Source: Rhizophagus irregularis
Taxonomy: Eukaryota > Glomeromycota > Glomeromycetes > Glomerales > Glomeraceae
NCBI RefSeq assembly: GCF_026210795.1
Contig: NC_089441.1
Location: 1,488,001-1,552,000, forward strand
Direction of reading: 5' to 3'
DNA length: 64,000 nt
Position numbers and translations under genes: made by a program. This document shows, in pieces, positions 1 through 11,115 of this stretch (position 1 is its first letter; every line of letters begins with the position of its first letter). Below the pieces are notes generated by a model, which searched no databases, was not told the origin of the DNA, and worked only from the letters and a program-made list of their open reading frames with translations.

Positions 1-1034
1 AATATATTTAATATTTTCTTTCTTATCAATCCAATTTGAAAAAAGTACAATGTGTTCTCGATTAATTATAACAGAATCAATATTAATATTATTCTTTGAA
101 TGCCTTGGCGTATATATTGGTTTGTATTCAGGGATCATATGAGATTTTAAAATATCATCTCTTAGTTCTTTTGACAAAAGCTTTTCATACGGTTTAACTT
201 TGTTAAAATAATCTCTAGAAGAAATATCATAAAATCTAATTAAAGGAATAAACTTATAAAGAACTCTTTTGAAGATATTAATATCATCCTTACTCCATTT
301 AGAGATGTCTTGATTAAGTACTTGTTCTTGTGCTAATCCCCATTTAATTAAATTTTCCCAAATTTTAATTTCTTCTAAATTTAAGTCATCACGTTTTAAA
401 ATAATTTCCAATAAAGGAGCAGGTAATTGAGTGAATTTATCAGAGTTGAATAAAATTTCTGGTTCAGAACAAATCATATCCAAACAATATTCTTGTAAAT
501 TAGCAAGTGATTTACGATAATAAATAATTTGAAAAATTCCGATTGGGTCATTTTGCAAGAATTGTTGTTGATTTTCAATAATAAAATCTTCGATAAATTT
601 AGTCAGATTTTTTAACATTAGTTCATTAGAAACAATCATAAAATTCAAAAGCTCAGTTCCAGTTTTATCAGTAATATCAATTTGACTGGTATAAAGGTAC
701 CTAAAATTTAAAAAGAAAAAATAAGTAAGTTTGTAAAAAAAAAGTTTGAAAATCTTCATAATTTACTATCAATTTCTTACTTAAGAATAGCATTAAAATC
801 TTGAGGAGAAATATTTTGTTTCTTAATTAAATATTTTCCATCCTTCTTCTCGATATTTTCAGCAGATAATATTTTATCAAAATATTCGGACCTACAGCGT
901 AAAATATTAGAATGTGCATGAAATTCCTTAAAATTAGGTCCTTCTCCAATATGAATGATGACGTTATAATCCGTTTCTATTTTGAGTAATTGTCCAAGCG
1001 CTTTAGATAATTCGGATTCATAATTATATGGCAT
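1..1034 (-). CDS. BTB-BACK-TLDc protein, 3' end cut by the window edge
   Basis: Two exons are visible: 781-1034 (BTB, starts ATG at 1034) and 1-700, joined over an 80-nt GTAAG...TTTTAG intron in phase 2. Exon 1 encodes about 84 residues with the family signature DYNVII..GE..NFKEFHAHS. Exon 2 continues with LYTSQIDITDK, the BACK helices (FLQNDPIGI, LLEIILKRDDLNLEE, LIKWGLAQEQ) and enters the TLDc domain at FSNWIDKKEN, where the window ends. BTB and BACK domains usually dimerise and hold Cullin-3, and TLDc is a fold of unknown catalytic status linked to oxidative stress responses. A Cullin-3 adaptor role is inferred from architecture. No stop or frameshift is seen in the visible part. The promoter carries a CGG-N10-CCG dyad at 1126-1141. 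Confidence 0.9.
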
Positions 1035-1125
1035 TTTTTTTTACTCGCAATATTTTATTTATTTTTTTTTTTAAAAGAAATCCGCACCCTTTTTATGTAG
1101 ATCTATATTTAATAAAGCAAAATTA

Positions 1126-1148
1126 CGGACAAAATTCTCCGAACCAAT
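1126..1148 (-). promoter_or_regulatory. CGG-N10-CCG dyad plus inverted CCAAT box
   Basis: CGG at 1126-1128 and CCG at 1139-1141 are separated by exactly ten bases, followed by CCAAT at 1144-1148. This lies about 105 bp upstream of the ATG at 1034. The same layout precedes four other BTB-BACK-TLDc genes of the window. CGG/CCG dyads are the usual target of fungal Zn2Cys6 factors; assignment to one is inference. Confidence 0.5.
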
Positions 1149-1149
1149 T

Positions 1150-1693
1150 AGGGCTGTTGATGATTAGTGACTGTGGAGTCCGATTGATCGAGTACAATCA
1201 TGTGAAGTATTACGAAAATGTTAATTTGTATAACAAATAATATTTGTTACACTAGATGATTGAAGTTTTATGTTATTTTTATGATAATTTTTTTATAAGA
1301 CGTCCTCGTATAGGCAGAGTAAGTAAATGAGTTCGTAATTATGATAGCAAATTAATTTCTGTTAAACTTTCTTACCTTAATTTATAGAACGAACCTCCAC
1401 TTGTACCTTATACAATTCCAATTTTTGGATACGTATAATTATTTATTTAATACAAAAAAAAATCATTAAAGAATGTAAAGGACAGGTAATCTTTAGACAT
1501 TTAATCTTTTTGAAAAAAAGGAAAAGAAAAATATTTTTTTTGAAAAAGCTTATACTTTGGAGTTCGGACTTACAAAACGCGTTCTCAAATAATAATCAAT
1601 GATATATATAATCAATAAGTTTAATGTAAACCTCTCCAAAAAATCGTTTTACATTTATTATATTTACTTCTTTCACGAATATCTTTGGCAGCT
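1150..1693. other. Intergenic, nothing recognised
   Basis: AT-rich sequence between the promoter of the first BTB gene and a small ORF at 1694. No open frame, repeat or element end was recognised. Confidence 0.5.
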
Positions 1694-1849
1694 ATGTCTG
1701 AATTTTACAAAATTATTGGCAGCCTTGAACTTGAGGGAGAAAAGATGGATAGACTACATATATATCTAATCAAAAATTATGAAGAAGAAGGGAGACTTTT
1801 TTCGGCCCTTATAAGATATAAAGCAAAAGAATCTCAACAAAGATTTTAA
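1694..1849 (+). CDS. Small ORF of unknown function, 51 aa
   Basis: ATG at 1694 to TAA at 1847-1849. The product is rich in charged residues (contains GSLELEGEKMDRL and KNYEEEGRLF) and has no recognised domain. It ends about 100 bp before the first crinkler-like homology and could be a relic exon of that locus or of another gene. The protein-like composition is better than that of the antisense frames nearby, but there is no homology or splice evidence, so it is listed with low confidence. Confidence 0.25.
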   Translation: MSEFYKIIGSLELEGEKMDRLHIYLIKNYEEEGRLFSALIRYKAKESQQRF

Positions 1850-1949
1850 AGAGTTTTCTTAAAAGTATATACGGTATGTTAGATAAAATATTTGCCGTTA
1901 TTTTTGTTTGACGCTACGACTAAATCTTTTTTTTCGATAATCTAACCCA

Positions 1950-3300
1950 ATTTAGATGGACATCAAGGCAAGCCTTAGCGTTGTAATGATTAGTCAACAC
2001 GAACGTGATGCGCTAGCTTTTTGAACGGCCCAACTGGGTGGAATACACCGCCAAGGATACTTGCCGCCTGCGTTGGTCAAAATCCTCAATATTAAATATT
2101 TGAGCCTGCATCACGTAATGAATTCAAATTGCAACTAGACAACATAGAATTATGCAATATAATCACACTGCCTTTGCTTGTACAATCACCAAAACGTTGA
2201 GAAGGTTATCAGAGAATGCCGTTCCTAGTAACGGATCAAATGGTAGAAGTATGGAAAGAACTCGCAAGTAACAGTAGTAGCTCAATAAAAAGAGTCTTAG
2301 CAGGCCCAATAATGGGCGTCGGAAAGTCATACCTTGCATACTTTCTTGTTTCCAAAGCATATTCAGAAGGTTGGCTCTTACTACTATACGTTTCGGATAC
2401 GAACAATTTGGTTTGTGAAACCAGTTACGATATACCATTAGAAATTTGTGCTCGCATTCTTGCCATTAATAAGGACATTCTAACGGTTAATGACTTTGAA
2501 CTGGACATTTCATTAATGACGAAGATGTGATAGTAAATGCAGTAACTTTATCATTAACCACCTGTTCCAACAAGAGGAAAAAACTCTGATGATAGTCGAC
2601 AAACATGGCGCACTCTTTGAATCTAACGTCCGAAACCCAAGTCCATCCACTTCTTAACCCTATGATGCAACTCAGCGCATTGAGGCGCCGCTAGACATGC
2701 TCTTCTATAATTTTACAAGAAGATTCCAATTCCTCGAGATGTAGTATTTTGTACGATGTCGCCTATGCAATTTGAAGATGTTTTTTTTCAACAGCTATTA
2801 CGCTTTCCAGATGTGACTCTTAATGCAACTAACTTTGTGGGTGAACAAATAATCCTGTGGTCATTAAGTTTAAATATGTCAAAATGCTACAAAATCCTCC
2901 CGTTCTGAACAAAGATAATGTTCTGTTACGATGTTTCCAGAGACATCCACGATTCGATTTCATTCTCGGACGCACATTCATCCAACTTTCGATTTTGATT
3001 TTACCACACACAACAAAGATTCAGCAAATATCGAGAACGCTCCTCACCTGCCTACAAAACACGTTCACATGACCCGAGAAACCTAATCGAAAAATATCTG
3101 GATAGTACTTTTAGTGGCACTCATAAAGCTGAAATCGACTCGTCCAAGAAATTCGTGGTCATTAAAGACGGTGAACTTGTAGAGGACTTCCACATTGTGT
3201 ATATCTGCGGTAAATCTGGTGCCCCAAATCATACGGGTAAAATCAAAGATGTTCCTGATATATTTATTACACATGAACTTCAAAAAAAATTATTTTTGAT
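1950..3300 (+). pseudogene. Crinkler-like (CRN) ATPase-type protein relic
   Basis: Blocks of protein-like sequence occur in changing frames along the plus strand. Near 2000 the reading gives ERDALAF followed after a frameshift by GPTGWNTP. At 2216-2530 an open stretch carries a Walker A P-loop (GPIMGVGKSYLAYFL). Near 2760 there is FEDVFFQQLLRFPDVTLNA. At 2857-3072 and 3083-3290 there are further coding-like blocks, including RNLIEKYLDSTFSGTHK. Stops and frame changes separate them, so the locus cannot make one protein. The P-loop context and the block order resemble the large crinkler family of Rhizophagus, in which a P-loop NTPase region is common. The assignment rests on my recollection of that family, not on a search. 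The base composition is richer in G+C than the surroundings, as expected for decayed coding sequence. Confidence 0.6.
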
Positions 3301-3764
3301 TTGTTAATAGAATAAAACTAGTTTATATAGTTTGCTTTGCATCATTTATTTACGTAATTTTATGAAATGTAGTAATGTCGGGATTATAGAAAAATGGTAG
3401 AATAGATACAATATTTTCCGAATCATGATTTATGTCTGCGAAATGAATGAAATTTTAATCATAATCTTTATTGCTACCTTGCCCATATAAAAAACACTGC
3501 TGAAGCAACATACAAATAAAATCATATCCTTGATTATTGTTTGGATAAAATCGATTATGTACTGTACTAAGGCACCTTTCCTCCATTTTTGATCAATAAA
3601 GTCTCACCATACATCCGATCTGCAGATGTAAAATAATCATTTTATTATATTTATATTAAATAAATAAAAAAATGCTAAGGTACTATTATGTTATTTAATA
3701 TCACAAATAAGTAAATAAATAAAAAATATTGGTTAATCGCTTGATCATATGTCTTAATACAACC
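3301..3764. other. Intergenic, nothing recognised
   Basis: AT-rich sequence downstream of the crinkler-like relic and downstream of the next BTB gene. No coding potential or element ends were seen. Confidence 0.5.
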
Positions 3765-5313
3765 CTATTTAATATGAACTTGAAATACTTCATAATCCTC
3801 TATTTTAAATATGCTTGGCAAATTTAGTGATGGATAAGAACATACACTAGCACGCCAAGAATCAATAGTGGGAATATAAGCCGCATGTAAATCAGTACCA
3901 AATACAGGACCCCATTGTGAATAAGATCGTATAGAATTCAGATCACCTTTACTGTAAACTACTTTTGCGCTTTGAAGATCATTTTTGTCCGTAAATGAGA
4001 ATAGAAAACTATTTTTCGTAGAATTACAACTATTACTTGAATCCCAAAAAAGTGGATTATACCCTCCAACTATTTGTTTTGAATTTTTGACCCTTGCTAT
4101 TATTATAGTAGCTCCCTTGTTATCACATTTAGCATGAAATACTGATGGTGTATTGCCATCTCTGCTAGCTCTATATAAAAGATTAAGTTTATATTTATTC
4201 TTTCCTCTTTTTTTATCAATCCAACTTACTATTAGTGCAATGTGCCTTCGATTAACTAAAACAGATTCTAAGAGATCGGTTGATATTAAGTCGGTTATTT
4301 GTTTACGTCCAGGAATCTTGTAATTTCTTAATATCTCATCTCTTAATTCTTGAGATAAAATTTCTTCATAAGGTTTTACTTTACTAATATAATCTTCATT
4401 AGAAATTTCATGAAATTTAATTAAAGGAATGAATTTGTAAAGAATCCTTTTAAGGATATTAATATGATCCATGTTCCATTTAGAGACGTCTTGACTAAGT
4501 ATCTGATCTTGTGCTAATCCCCATTTAATTATATATCTCCAAATTTCAATTTCTCTTAAATTCAGGTCATCCCGTTTTAAAACAATTTCCAGTAAAGGGG
4601 CAGATAGTTGAGTAAATTTATCAGAGTTGAATAAAAGTTTTGGTCTAGAACAAATTTTATTCAAACAAAAGTTTCGTAAATTATCAAATACTTCACGATA
4701 ATGTACAATTTGAAGAATTTCAACTGGGTCATTTTGTAAGAATTGTCGATAGTTATAAATAAAGGAATTTTCGACAAGTTTGGTTAAGCTTTCTAACATT
4801 AATTCATCAGCAACAATCATAAAATTCAAAAGTTCAGTTCCAGTTTTATCAGAAATATTAATTCGATCAGTATAAAGATACCTAAAAAAAAAAAATAAGA
4901 GAATAAATTTATTTATTTATTTATTTAATTTTTTATTTTTAAAGAAAAAAATATGTATATAATTTTTATTTTAAAAATAAAAATATATATATAATTTTAT
5001 TTTAAAGGGAAATATATATATATATAATGGTCAAGAAATTTGGTAACGTGGTTACTTACTTAAGAATATCATCAAACATTCGAGAAGAAATATTTGGTTT
5101 CTTTATTACATATTTTCCATCTTTTTTTTCAATATTTTCATCAGAAAGTATTTTATTAAAATATCTTGACCTACAGCATAAGATAATAGAATGCGCATGA
5201 AATTCCTTAAAATTAAATCCTTCTCCTACTTGAATGATAACATTATAATCCGTTCCAATTTTAAGTAATTGTCCAAGAGCTTCTGATAAATTAGATTTAA
5301 AATTGTATGACAT
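3765..5313 (-). CDS. BTB-BACK-TLDc protein, 456 aa
   Basis: Exons 5060-5313 and 3765-4881, with a 178-nt phase-2 intron (the longest in this family here). The intron contains a simple TTTA repeat and an ATAT run. The start is the ATG at 5313 (MSYNF), because that aligns with all paralogues; an in-frame ATG-like extension further upstream lies in the 5' untranslated region. The BTB domain covers residues about 15-95 (TDYNVIIQVGEG, FHAHSIILCCRS), BACK about 105-225, and TLDc about 298-453 with WIDKKRG, RASRDGNTPSVFHAKC, GGYNPLFWDSSN and DYEVFQVHIK. The frame is intact from start to stop (1371 nt). It probably acts as a cytoplasmic Cullin-3 adaptor, by analogy only. The promoter has a CGG-N5-CCG variant of the shared dyad. 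Confidence 0.9.
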
Positions 5314-5443
5314 TTTTAACCGAACTTTTCTCAATATTGGAATATTTTTTTTTTTTCTTTCTTTTGTTTTAAAATGAATTTTATGCAAGAAATAATTACA
5401 ATAATAATGGACATTGAAGATCTAATATATTTAAAGTAAATTC

Positions 5444-5461
5444 CGGACAATCCGAACCAAT
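5444..5461 (-). promoter_or_regulatory. CGG-N5-CCG dyad plus inverted CCAAT
   Basis: CGG at 5444-5446 and CCG at 5452-5454 are separated by five bases and followed by CCAAT at 5457-5461. The site is about 130 bp upstream of the ATG at 5313. The flanks match the promoters of the other BTB genes, so this looks like the N10 site with five bases lost. Confidence 0.45.
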
Positions 5462-5971
5462 CAGAATTTTACCTAATTTATGATGAACCAAACTTAATTT
5501 CAGCCAAAATTTTTTTTTATAAGATTTACGGCGAATAAAATGTTTATCAAGACCTTTCCTAATATGATGTAATGTGGATGCCACTTTTATGTTACACGCA
5601 GCTAAACACCAGACCGTATATTCGCTTCACAGATAAATAATTATTGATTTTCCTTATATTTATTTATTTATGAAATAAAAGAACGATTTCACCAATAAAA
5701 TAGTTTTTCTTTTATAATATATTTAAAATGAATAATAGTACTTTAATGTAAATTTAAAATATAGAAACCAAATAAAATAAATATAATTCCAAGCTTTCTA
5801 TAACCTAATTTGAATATTTCTTATCCAATAAAAAAATTAAGCACAGGGAATGACATCATTTTACTAAAAGTAACAGTTTGAAATATAAATTTTATTCTAA
5901 ATAAAGAAAAAAATTTACTTATAAAAGAACATAATTATGTTTATTCTCTTCCTATTTATCACCCAGTAAAA

Positions 5972-6139
5972 AAAGTCGATCCGTTTTTTATATTCCATCT
6001 TTTTTTCCGTAAAAGACTCATATTTCCGGAATTAGTAACCTTACATCACGGAATTTATCGAATTATTTTCATTCTCCGCGAATGAATCCGTGAAAGGCTG
6101 GAGTTTTTACAAAAATGACAGGTAAAATTTTTTATAGGG
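5972..6139. mobile_element. Short element with CCC(T)RTAAAAA inverted ends
   Basis: The left end reads CCCAGTAAAAAAAGTCG and the right end AAATTTTTTATAGGG, which is the reverse complement of CCCTATAAAAAATTT. The interior shares more than 100 bp with 14064-14197. There is no coding capacity. It belongs to the same terminal-repeat group as 13547-13679, 26775-26973 and 53053-54516. Confidence 0.55.
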
Positions 6140-6693
6140 TCATATTTGCAAAAAAAAGTCATTTTTTTTGGATACAAAAATGAAAAATATTAAACCAAAA
6201 ATATAATAACAAGAATAAGGTTGAAAATGCGAATAACGATATAATTGATATAATTGATCAATTTATCCATCTTTATTCTCTTTATCTGTTAATTTTATTA
6301 ATTGTCTCAAAACGCTTGCGTATTCTTTGATCGGGACCCGAGCAGAAGATCGGCAACATTCAGGGCCAGCAATGCATAATTCTGGTCAGAATTATTTAAA
6401 AAAAAAGAAAATTTACATGATAATTCTGGCGAACTTCCTAATTATTTAACAATGAGTTACTTTAAATCTTTAATAATGTATTGTATACTTTTGTAATACT
6501 ACAGCTTGCAGCTCTCACAAGATTTTGTCTTTGTACTTTTGTTCAAAATAATAATAACTTCTTGATTAGCTCGGAACCAAATTTTCTTTTTTTTAACGAG
6601 AACAAAATTAAGCATTAGAAGCTCAAGAGTTATAAAAGAAAATCTGTTTTTACAATAAAAAAAAAAAAATTTTTTTTAATAACTTTAATTAAT
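6140..6693. other. Intergenic, nothing firm
   Basis: AT-rich. It includes a degenerate copy of the dispersed palindromic string AATTCTGGCCAGAATTA near 6390-6405, and no gene. Confidence 0.4.
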
Positions 6694-7100
6694 ATGCAAA
6701 CTACTATTTTCAACATCAACTTTTCGATCTTCGATAAAAAATTTATCCCTGAATTTATTACACAAAATGAACATTCTCATACTGTTGACATTGGCCAGAA
6801 ACTAGATGGTAACGAATTCTGGCCTAAACAATATAAATCACCTAATAAGGTCAAAAAGGTCTTCTCCAAGTCTCTTAAAATTTTGAAACGTAAATTCACT
6901 TGTAAAATTTGCGAAAGTAAAAATACAGTTATAGCCGAAGAATCAATGATTTCAAAAATTGCTTGTAGTACGAAAACTTCAACCGACAAGAGTATAGCAG
7001 AAATTATTGATTTTTGATAATTGTTGATAGCGAAATTCCAGAATGTTTACAGCTTTATTCTGTTTATGGCGGGATGAAAGTGATTCTTTTATAACGAACT
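6694..7100 (+). pseudogene. Unknown small protein with a one-base frameshift
   Basis: ATG at 6694 opens 107 codons ending at 7017. Just before that stop, a shift of one base in the T5 run at 7011-7015 opens the next frame for a further 27 or so codons (LIIVDSEIPECLQL then YSVYGGMKVILL) to a TAA near 7097. The natural continuation across a homopolymer suggests either a recent one-base deletion or a sequence error. The product has many Lys and one CKIC motif (KFTCKICESKN), a possible half zinc site, but no recognised domain. No intron signals are evident. If the shift is a sequencing error the protein would be about 135 aa. Confidence 0.45.
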
Positions 7101-8540
7101 CCTAATATTTCAATGTTTCATGAAAATTTTTTAAAATTCTATGATTTTAGTGTTTTTAAATCAAGACTAATGTATCATTGTTAATAATTATATATACTTG
7201 TATACTTTTGTAAAAAAAAAAGATATGTAAAATATAAAATTATTCAAATTTCAGCTACATAGTGTAATTAATAAATATTGTATGATTGATAATTTATTTT
7301 TTTAATACGTGAATGGAGTTTACAATATCTATTTGCAATATCCTTGCTTACAAAGAAATTTTTGATGTTTTGTCTAAATTTTTTTTTGATCTCGCGCTTA
7401 AGTATAACTAAAGCCATTTATAATCTCATAAATCCGCTTCGTTGTGCTACAACAGTATAAGCAAGTACTGTATACCAAGATTTTATACATAGTAAGTTGC
7501 TCATTCCCAAGCTTGTGAATATAAAAATAGTAAATATGTTAAAAATAGCAAACTTCGCAAATTATCATGATATTGCCTATAAAATTAATAATTTTGGAGA
7601 AATTTATGTTCAATACTAAAGTTTTCCAATGCTGAATATGACCAATAAAAAAAATGATTATCTGAAAATCAAATGATTTATATTTCGTGAATATTTTATT
7701 TTTTTTTACGAAATTAAACGCCCAATATGAGAACCTTGTTTGCGTGGCCGGAATTATATAATAAAATGCAAAACAATAAGTTTTTTTTCATATTTAATTC
7801 ATAGTGATCCATAAAATTATGTCCATATTCGTAAAATCTAATTTTTTTTCTTTAGATATTGAAATTCCATAATGGCATGACAATAATCTAACATGAAAAA
7901 AGAATTTTAAGTTTAAGAAATTTGAAAAAAAGAAACTCCTCAGTTCGTTATATGCAGAATGTAATGTATACTTACTTTAGTCAAATACCGAACCATTTCT
8001 AGGAAAGTTTCAAGGGCAACATGAGAGAAGCTGCAAAAAAAAGTGGTCTTAGTATGGTTAAAAATCATACTAATATTTCCTATAATAGGAGAAAGGTAAG
8101 CTAACCCTCCTCAAGGAAAGCCAGTTTCTCCTTAATGTCCCTCACTAGTCCGTTACTATCCATTATTACTATATTAAACTAAATAAAAGACAAAAAAAAA
8201 TATACAAATAACCTATACTAAACTAATTAAAAAACAAAGAAAAAAATACAAATAACGACAAATAACAAAAATAAAATACAACAAAAATACAACATATTAT
8301 GGATAATCTGTGGTACCCCTAGTAAGGCGACAATTATCATAGAAAGTAAGTCGCTGGTTTTCAACTTACCACTATAGCGAAGAAATTCAATATTATCAAT
8401 ATCCGTTCAAATTTATTTCCAATTTTTAAATTCGTTATACGCTGAATGTAAATTCTAAATAAACCGTTAGAAAATATCCAAAAAAAATTTATATTTCATC
8501 ATCAGAATATACGACATTATCATCAATATATTAAATATAA
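7101..8540. other. Intergenic, low-complexity
   Basis: AT-rich, without coding signs. At 8185-8300 there is an A-rich stretch with recurring CAAATAAC and AAACTAA words. No element ends were identified. Confidence 0.4.
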
Positions 8541-9046
8541 ACTAGAAAACACTTCATACCATGATACTTATTTTTTTTTTTTAGCGAAAATATCAAAAAT
8601 TTTAGGAAGAAGGCCTTAAGCCCTTTTCTTTACGTCTTTCTTTAGGTATGTGGGTTGTTGTGTGTGGGTTTGTGCGTAGGTGGTGTATGTTTTTGTATTT
8701 CCTTGCTCTTTCCCTTCCCGATCGTAATATTAAAAAGGAGTAAATAAGAATATACTAAAAGACACTTTATATCATGATACTTTTGTTTTTAGCGAAAATA
8801 TCAAAATTTTAGGAGAGGTGATCGTAAATATTAAAAGGAAGTAAATAGAATAAACTAAAAGACACTTTATATCATGATACTTTGCGAAAATATCAAAAGT
8901 TTTGAGAGAGGTGTTCGTAAATATTAAAAGGAAGTAAATAGATTAAACTAAAAGGCACTTTATACCATGATACTTTTTTTTTTTTAGCGAAAATATCAAA
9001 AGTTTTGAGAGAGGTGTTCGTAAATATTGAAAAGAAGTAAATAAGT
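8541..9046. repeat. Minisatellite, four units of about 93-100 bp (first one split)
   Basis: Units begin at 8541, 8754, 8854 and 8947 with ACTARAARRCACTT, followed by a CATGATACTT block, a T-run, AGCGAAAATATCAAAA, a GAGAGGTGTTCG block and GGAAGTAAATA. Units 2-4 are 93-100 bp long. The first unit carries about 110 bp of extra sequence between TTTTAGG and GATCG (roughly 8606-8720), containing a GT-rich run. Unit 3 lacks the T-run present in the others. Confidence 0.75.
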
Positions 9047-9519
9047 AAGTATATTTTTAAAAAGAAGTTTGAAGTTTGAGAGAGCTTTTGAGGTATATTT
9101 ATATCTTTTGAATTAACTCCAGATTTATCAGCGTAGTAAAAAAAGCAAAAAAAAAAACCAGTATCAGTAAAGGTTTATGCAAAAAAAAAAATAATAACCA
9201 GTATTGTGATTGCAATCTACCTTTTTATGGCAAGCTTTGGATGAGTCATTATGAAGAAAAAGATGTATGGATAGATAAATTAGTAATTATTGAGTTTCAA
9301 TTAAACTATTAAACTATTATTTGTATTTACTGAGATAAAACATGCATGATCTCGATATTGATCATCTTTATTGATATTTTTGACAACCAGATCAATGGCG
9401 CAAGCCACATCGGACTTTATTAATTCTCAATTGTGACTTCAACAACAAGTTTCTTTAAAATATTAATAGTATAATGACTGATATAACAAAATTTAATGTC
9501 TTTCAATGAAACTATCAAC

Positions 9520-9720
9520 AGGACCCAGAAATATATATAGGGGTCAGGTGATGAAAAAATTTTTTACTATGAGCTGTACGCATTTTTTCAGGGCCGGAAT
9601 TATGATAATGTCAGCCGGTTACTATAATAGGAATAAAATTCTGACTGGCATTATCAAAAATTATCTAAAATACGTAAACTCAAACCTGACCCTTATATAC
9701 TGTATATATTTCTGGGTCCT
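9520..9720. mobile_element. hAT-like MITE, copy 1
   Basis: 201 bp, starting AGGACCCAGAAATATATA and ending TATATATTTCTGGGTCCT. A second inverted block (GGGTCAGGT / ACCTGACCC-like) lies just inside the ends, and the interior contains CAGGGCCGGAATTA. It is homologous along its length to 14242-14454. No clear target duplication flanks this copy, so it may be old. A frame reading through it on the plus strand is accidental. Confidence 0.7.
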
Positions 9721-11115
9721 TGATAAATTGGTACACGTTCTGGTTAACGAGCTAACTCAAATCAAATACCATAATATAGAGTCCCACGGTAAAGCGTCCT
9801 TCTATCATAGCTTCGCCTTTTCAAACGTACAAAACGTTCACATATACTGTATATCGGTCCACGTTATTAACAACATAATTTGCCAAAAATTTAACTTTCC
9901 CATCAAATACTCATCTAATACACAAATCCCACTCTAACACTATTTCTTATAATGCGTCTAATTCAAAGTAACAAACTTCAACTTCACAGCTCCTTATCTC
10001 AACCACAATCGTCTAATAATCTCTCTCCACAATTCATCTCATAGCATCTTTTTTTATTACTTCCACTTTAATTTTGGATAAGCTAGCTAAAAAACATTTC
10101 GACTCAATTCAATCTAGTAAAGTAATCGACGTATATACGAATGGTTTGCTCATACATAATTAATTTACAATGAATTAAAATTGTAAATCATTTTATAGTT
10201 ATCAGCAAAATGGGTGAATTTTTTCGAAAAAGTAAATATACTGTATTTATCAAAAAATCATCATTAAAAAAATATTTACAAATACTTATTAACGTTAATC
10301 AAAATTAAATTTTTAGATTTTGCTAACAGATCAAACAGGTAGGATTTAATGAAATTTGATCTAATTTTGCTCAAATCCTTCAGGGCAGGGAATGCTCTTT
10401 CTCTTTTGAGAGTGGGACAACATAAAGGGAATCAGATTAAATAACAATTTAAAGAAAATTGGTCTGTTGTTTTTTTGGTTCAATTCAAATCTGATCTGTG
10501 ATACGAATCAGAAAATTTTTAAATACCTCTTTAAAGAACGGCAGTTAATTGAATGGTATGACTAACACTATATCGATTGTTATGCATTTCTTTGCCTTTT
10601 TCCTTCTTGAATCGATTATATAGTAGCTGCTTGATTGATTTTCTTGTTTTGATCTTTATAAAATTTGGGTCACATTTTTATGGGCAAATGAGTTTGACTA
10701 TGTTGTAATCTTTTAATATATATATCGCTGTGGGTAGATCCGTCGACGGTGATTATAACGTAATTTTATGTTGTTGGTAAAACTAATTATTGGTGTTTAT
10801 AAAACTGTAACAAGTAATATCTTGCTTTTTTGGTATTTTACAGGTACCATTCTTTTTAGGATGATAAGCAATATCAATTAGGCAATACACACCGAATATC
10901 TACTATACACCATCCAATTATCGTTACAAGTGATACATTACGATATGTACATTATTGTTGTCATATCGTCTGAATTCTAATATTCTATATTAAAATAAAA
11001 AATGATCAAATTAAATGAAATGATCCGTGTCAGTATATATCAAAATTTATTAATCAAAAACATCTTTATTTAAGTTGTCTGAATTAGTACATAAGTAAAT
11101 ACAAAAATAATTATC
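9721..11115. other. Intergenic; right part belongs to a tandem duplication
   Basis: No gene recognised. From about 10800 to 11115 the sequence matches 13290-13540 plus 14513-14675, showing that the duplicated segment around the two twin BTB genes begins here. Confidence 0.5.

Noticed and set aside
5314-5388. N-terminal extension of the BTB gene at 3765-5313
   Set aside because: The extra 25 codons are Lys-rich leader sequence without counterpart in paralogues; the ATG at 5313 aligns with all family starts.
9506-9937. 143-codon open frame on the plus strand
   Set aside because: It runs through a hAT-like MITE, including both inverted ends, has no protein-like conservation with the other MITE copy, and has no domain.
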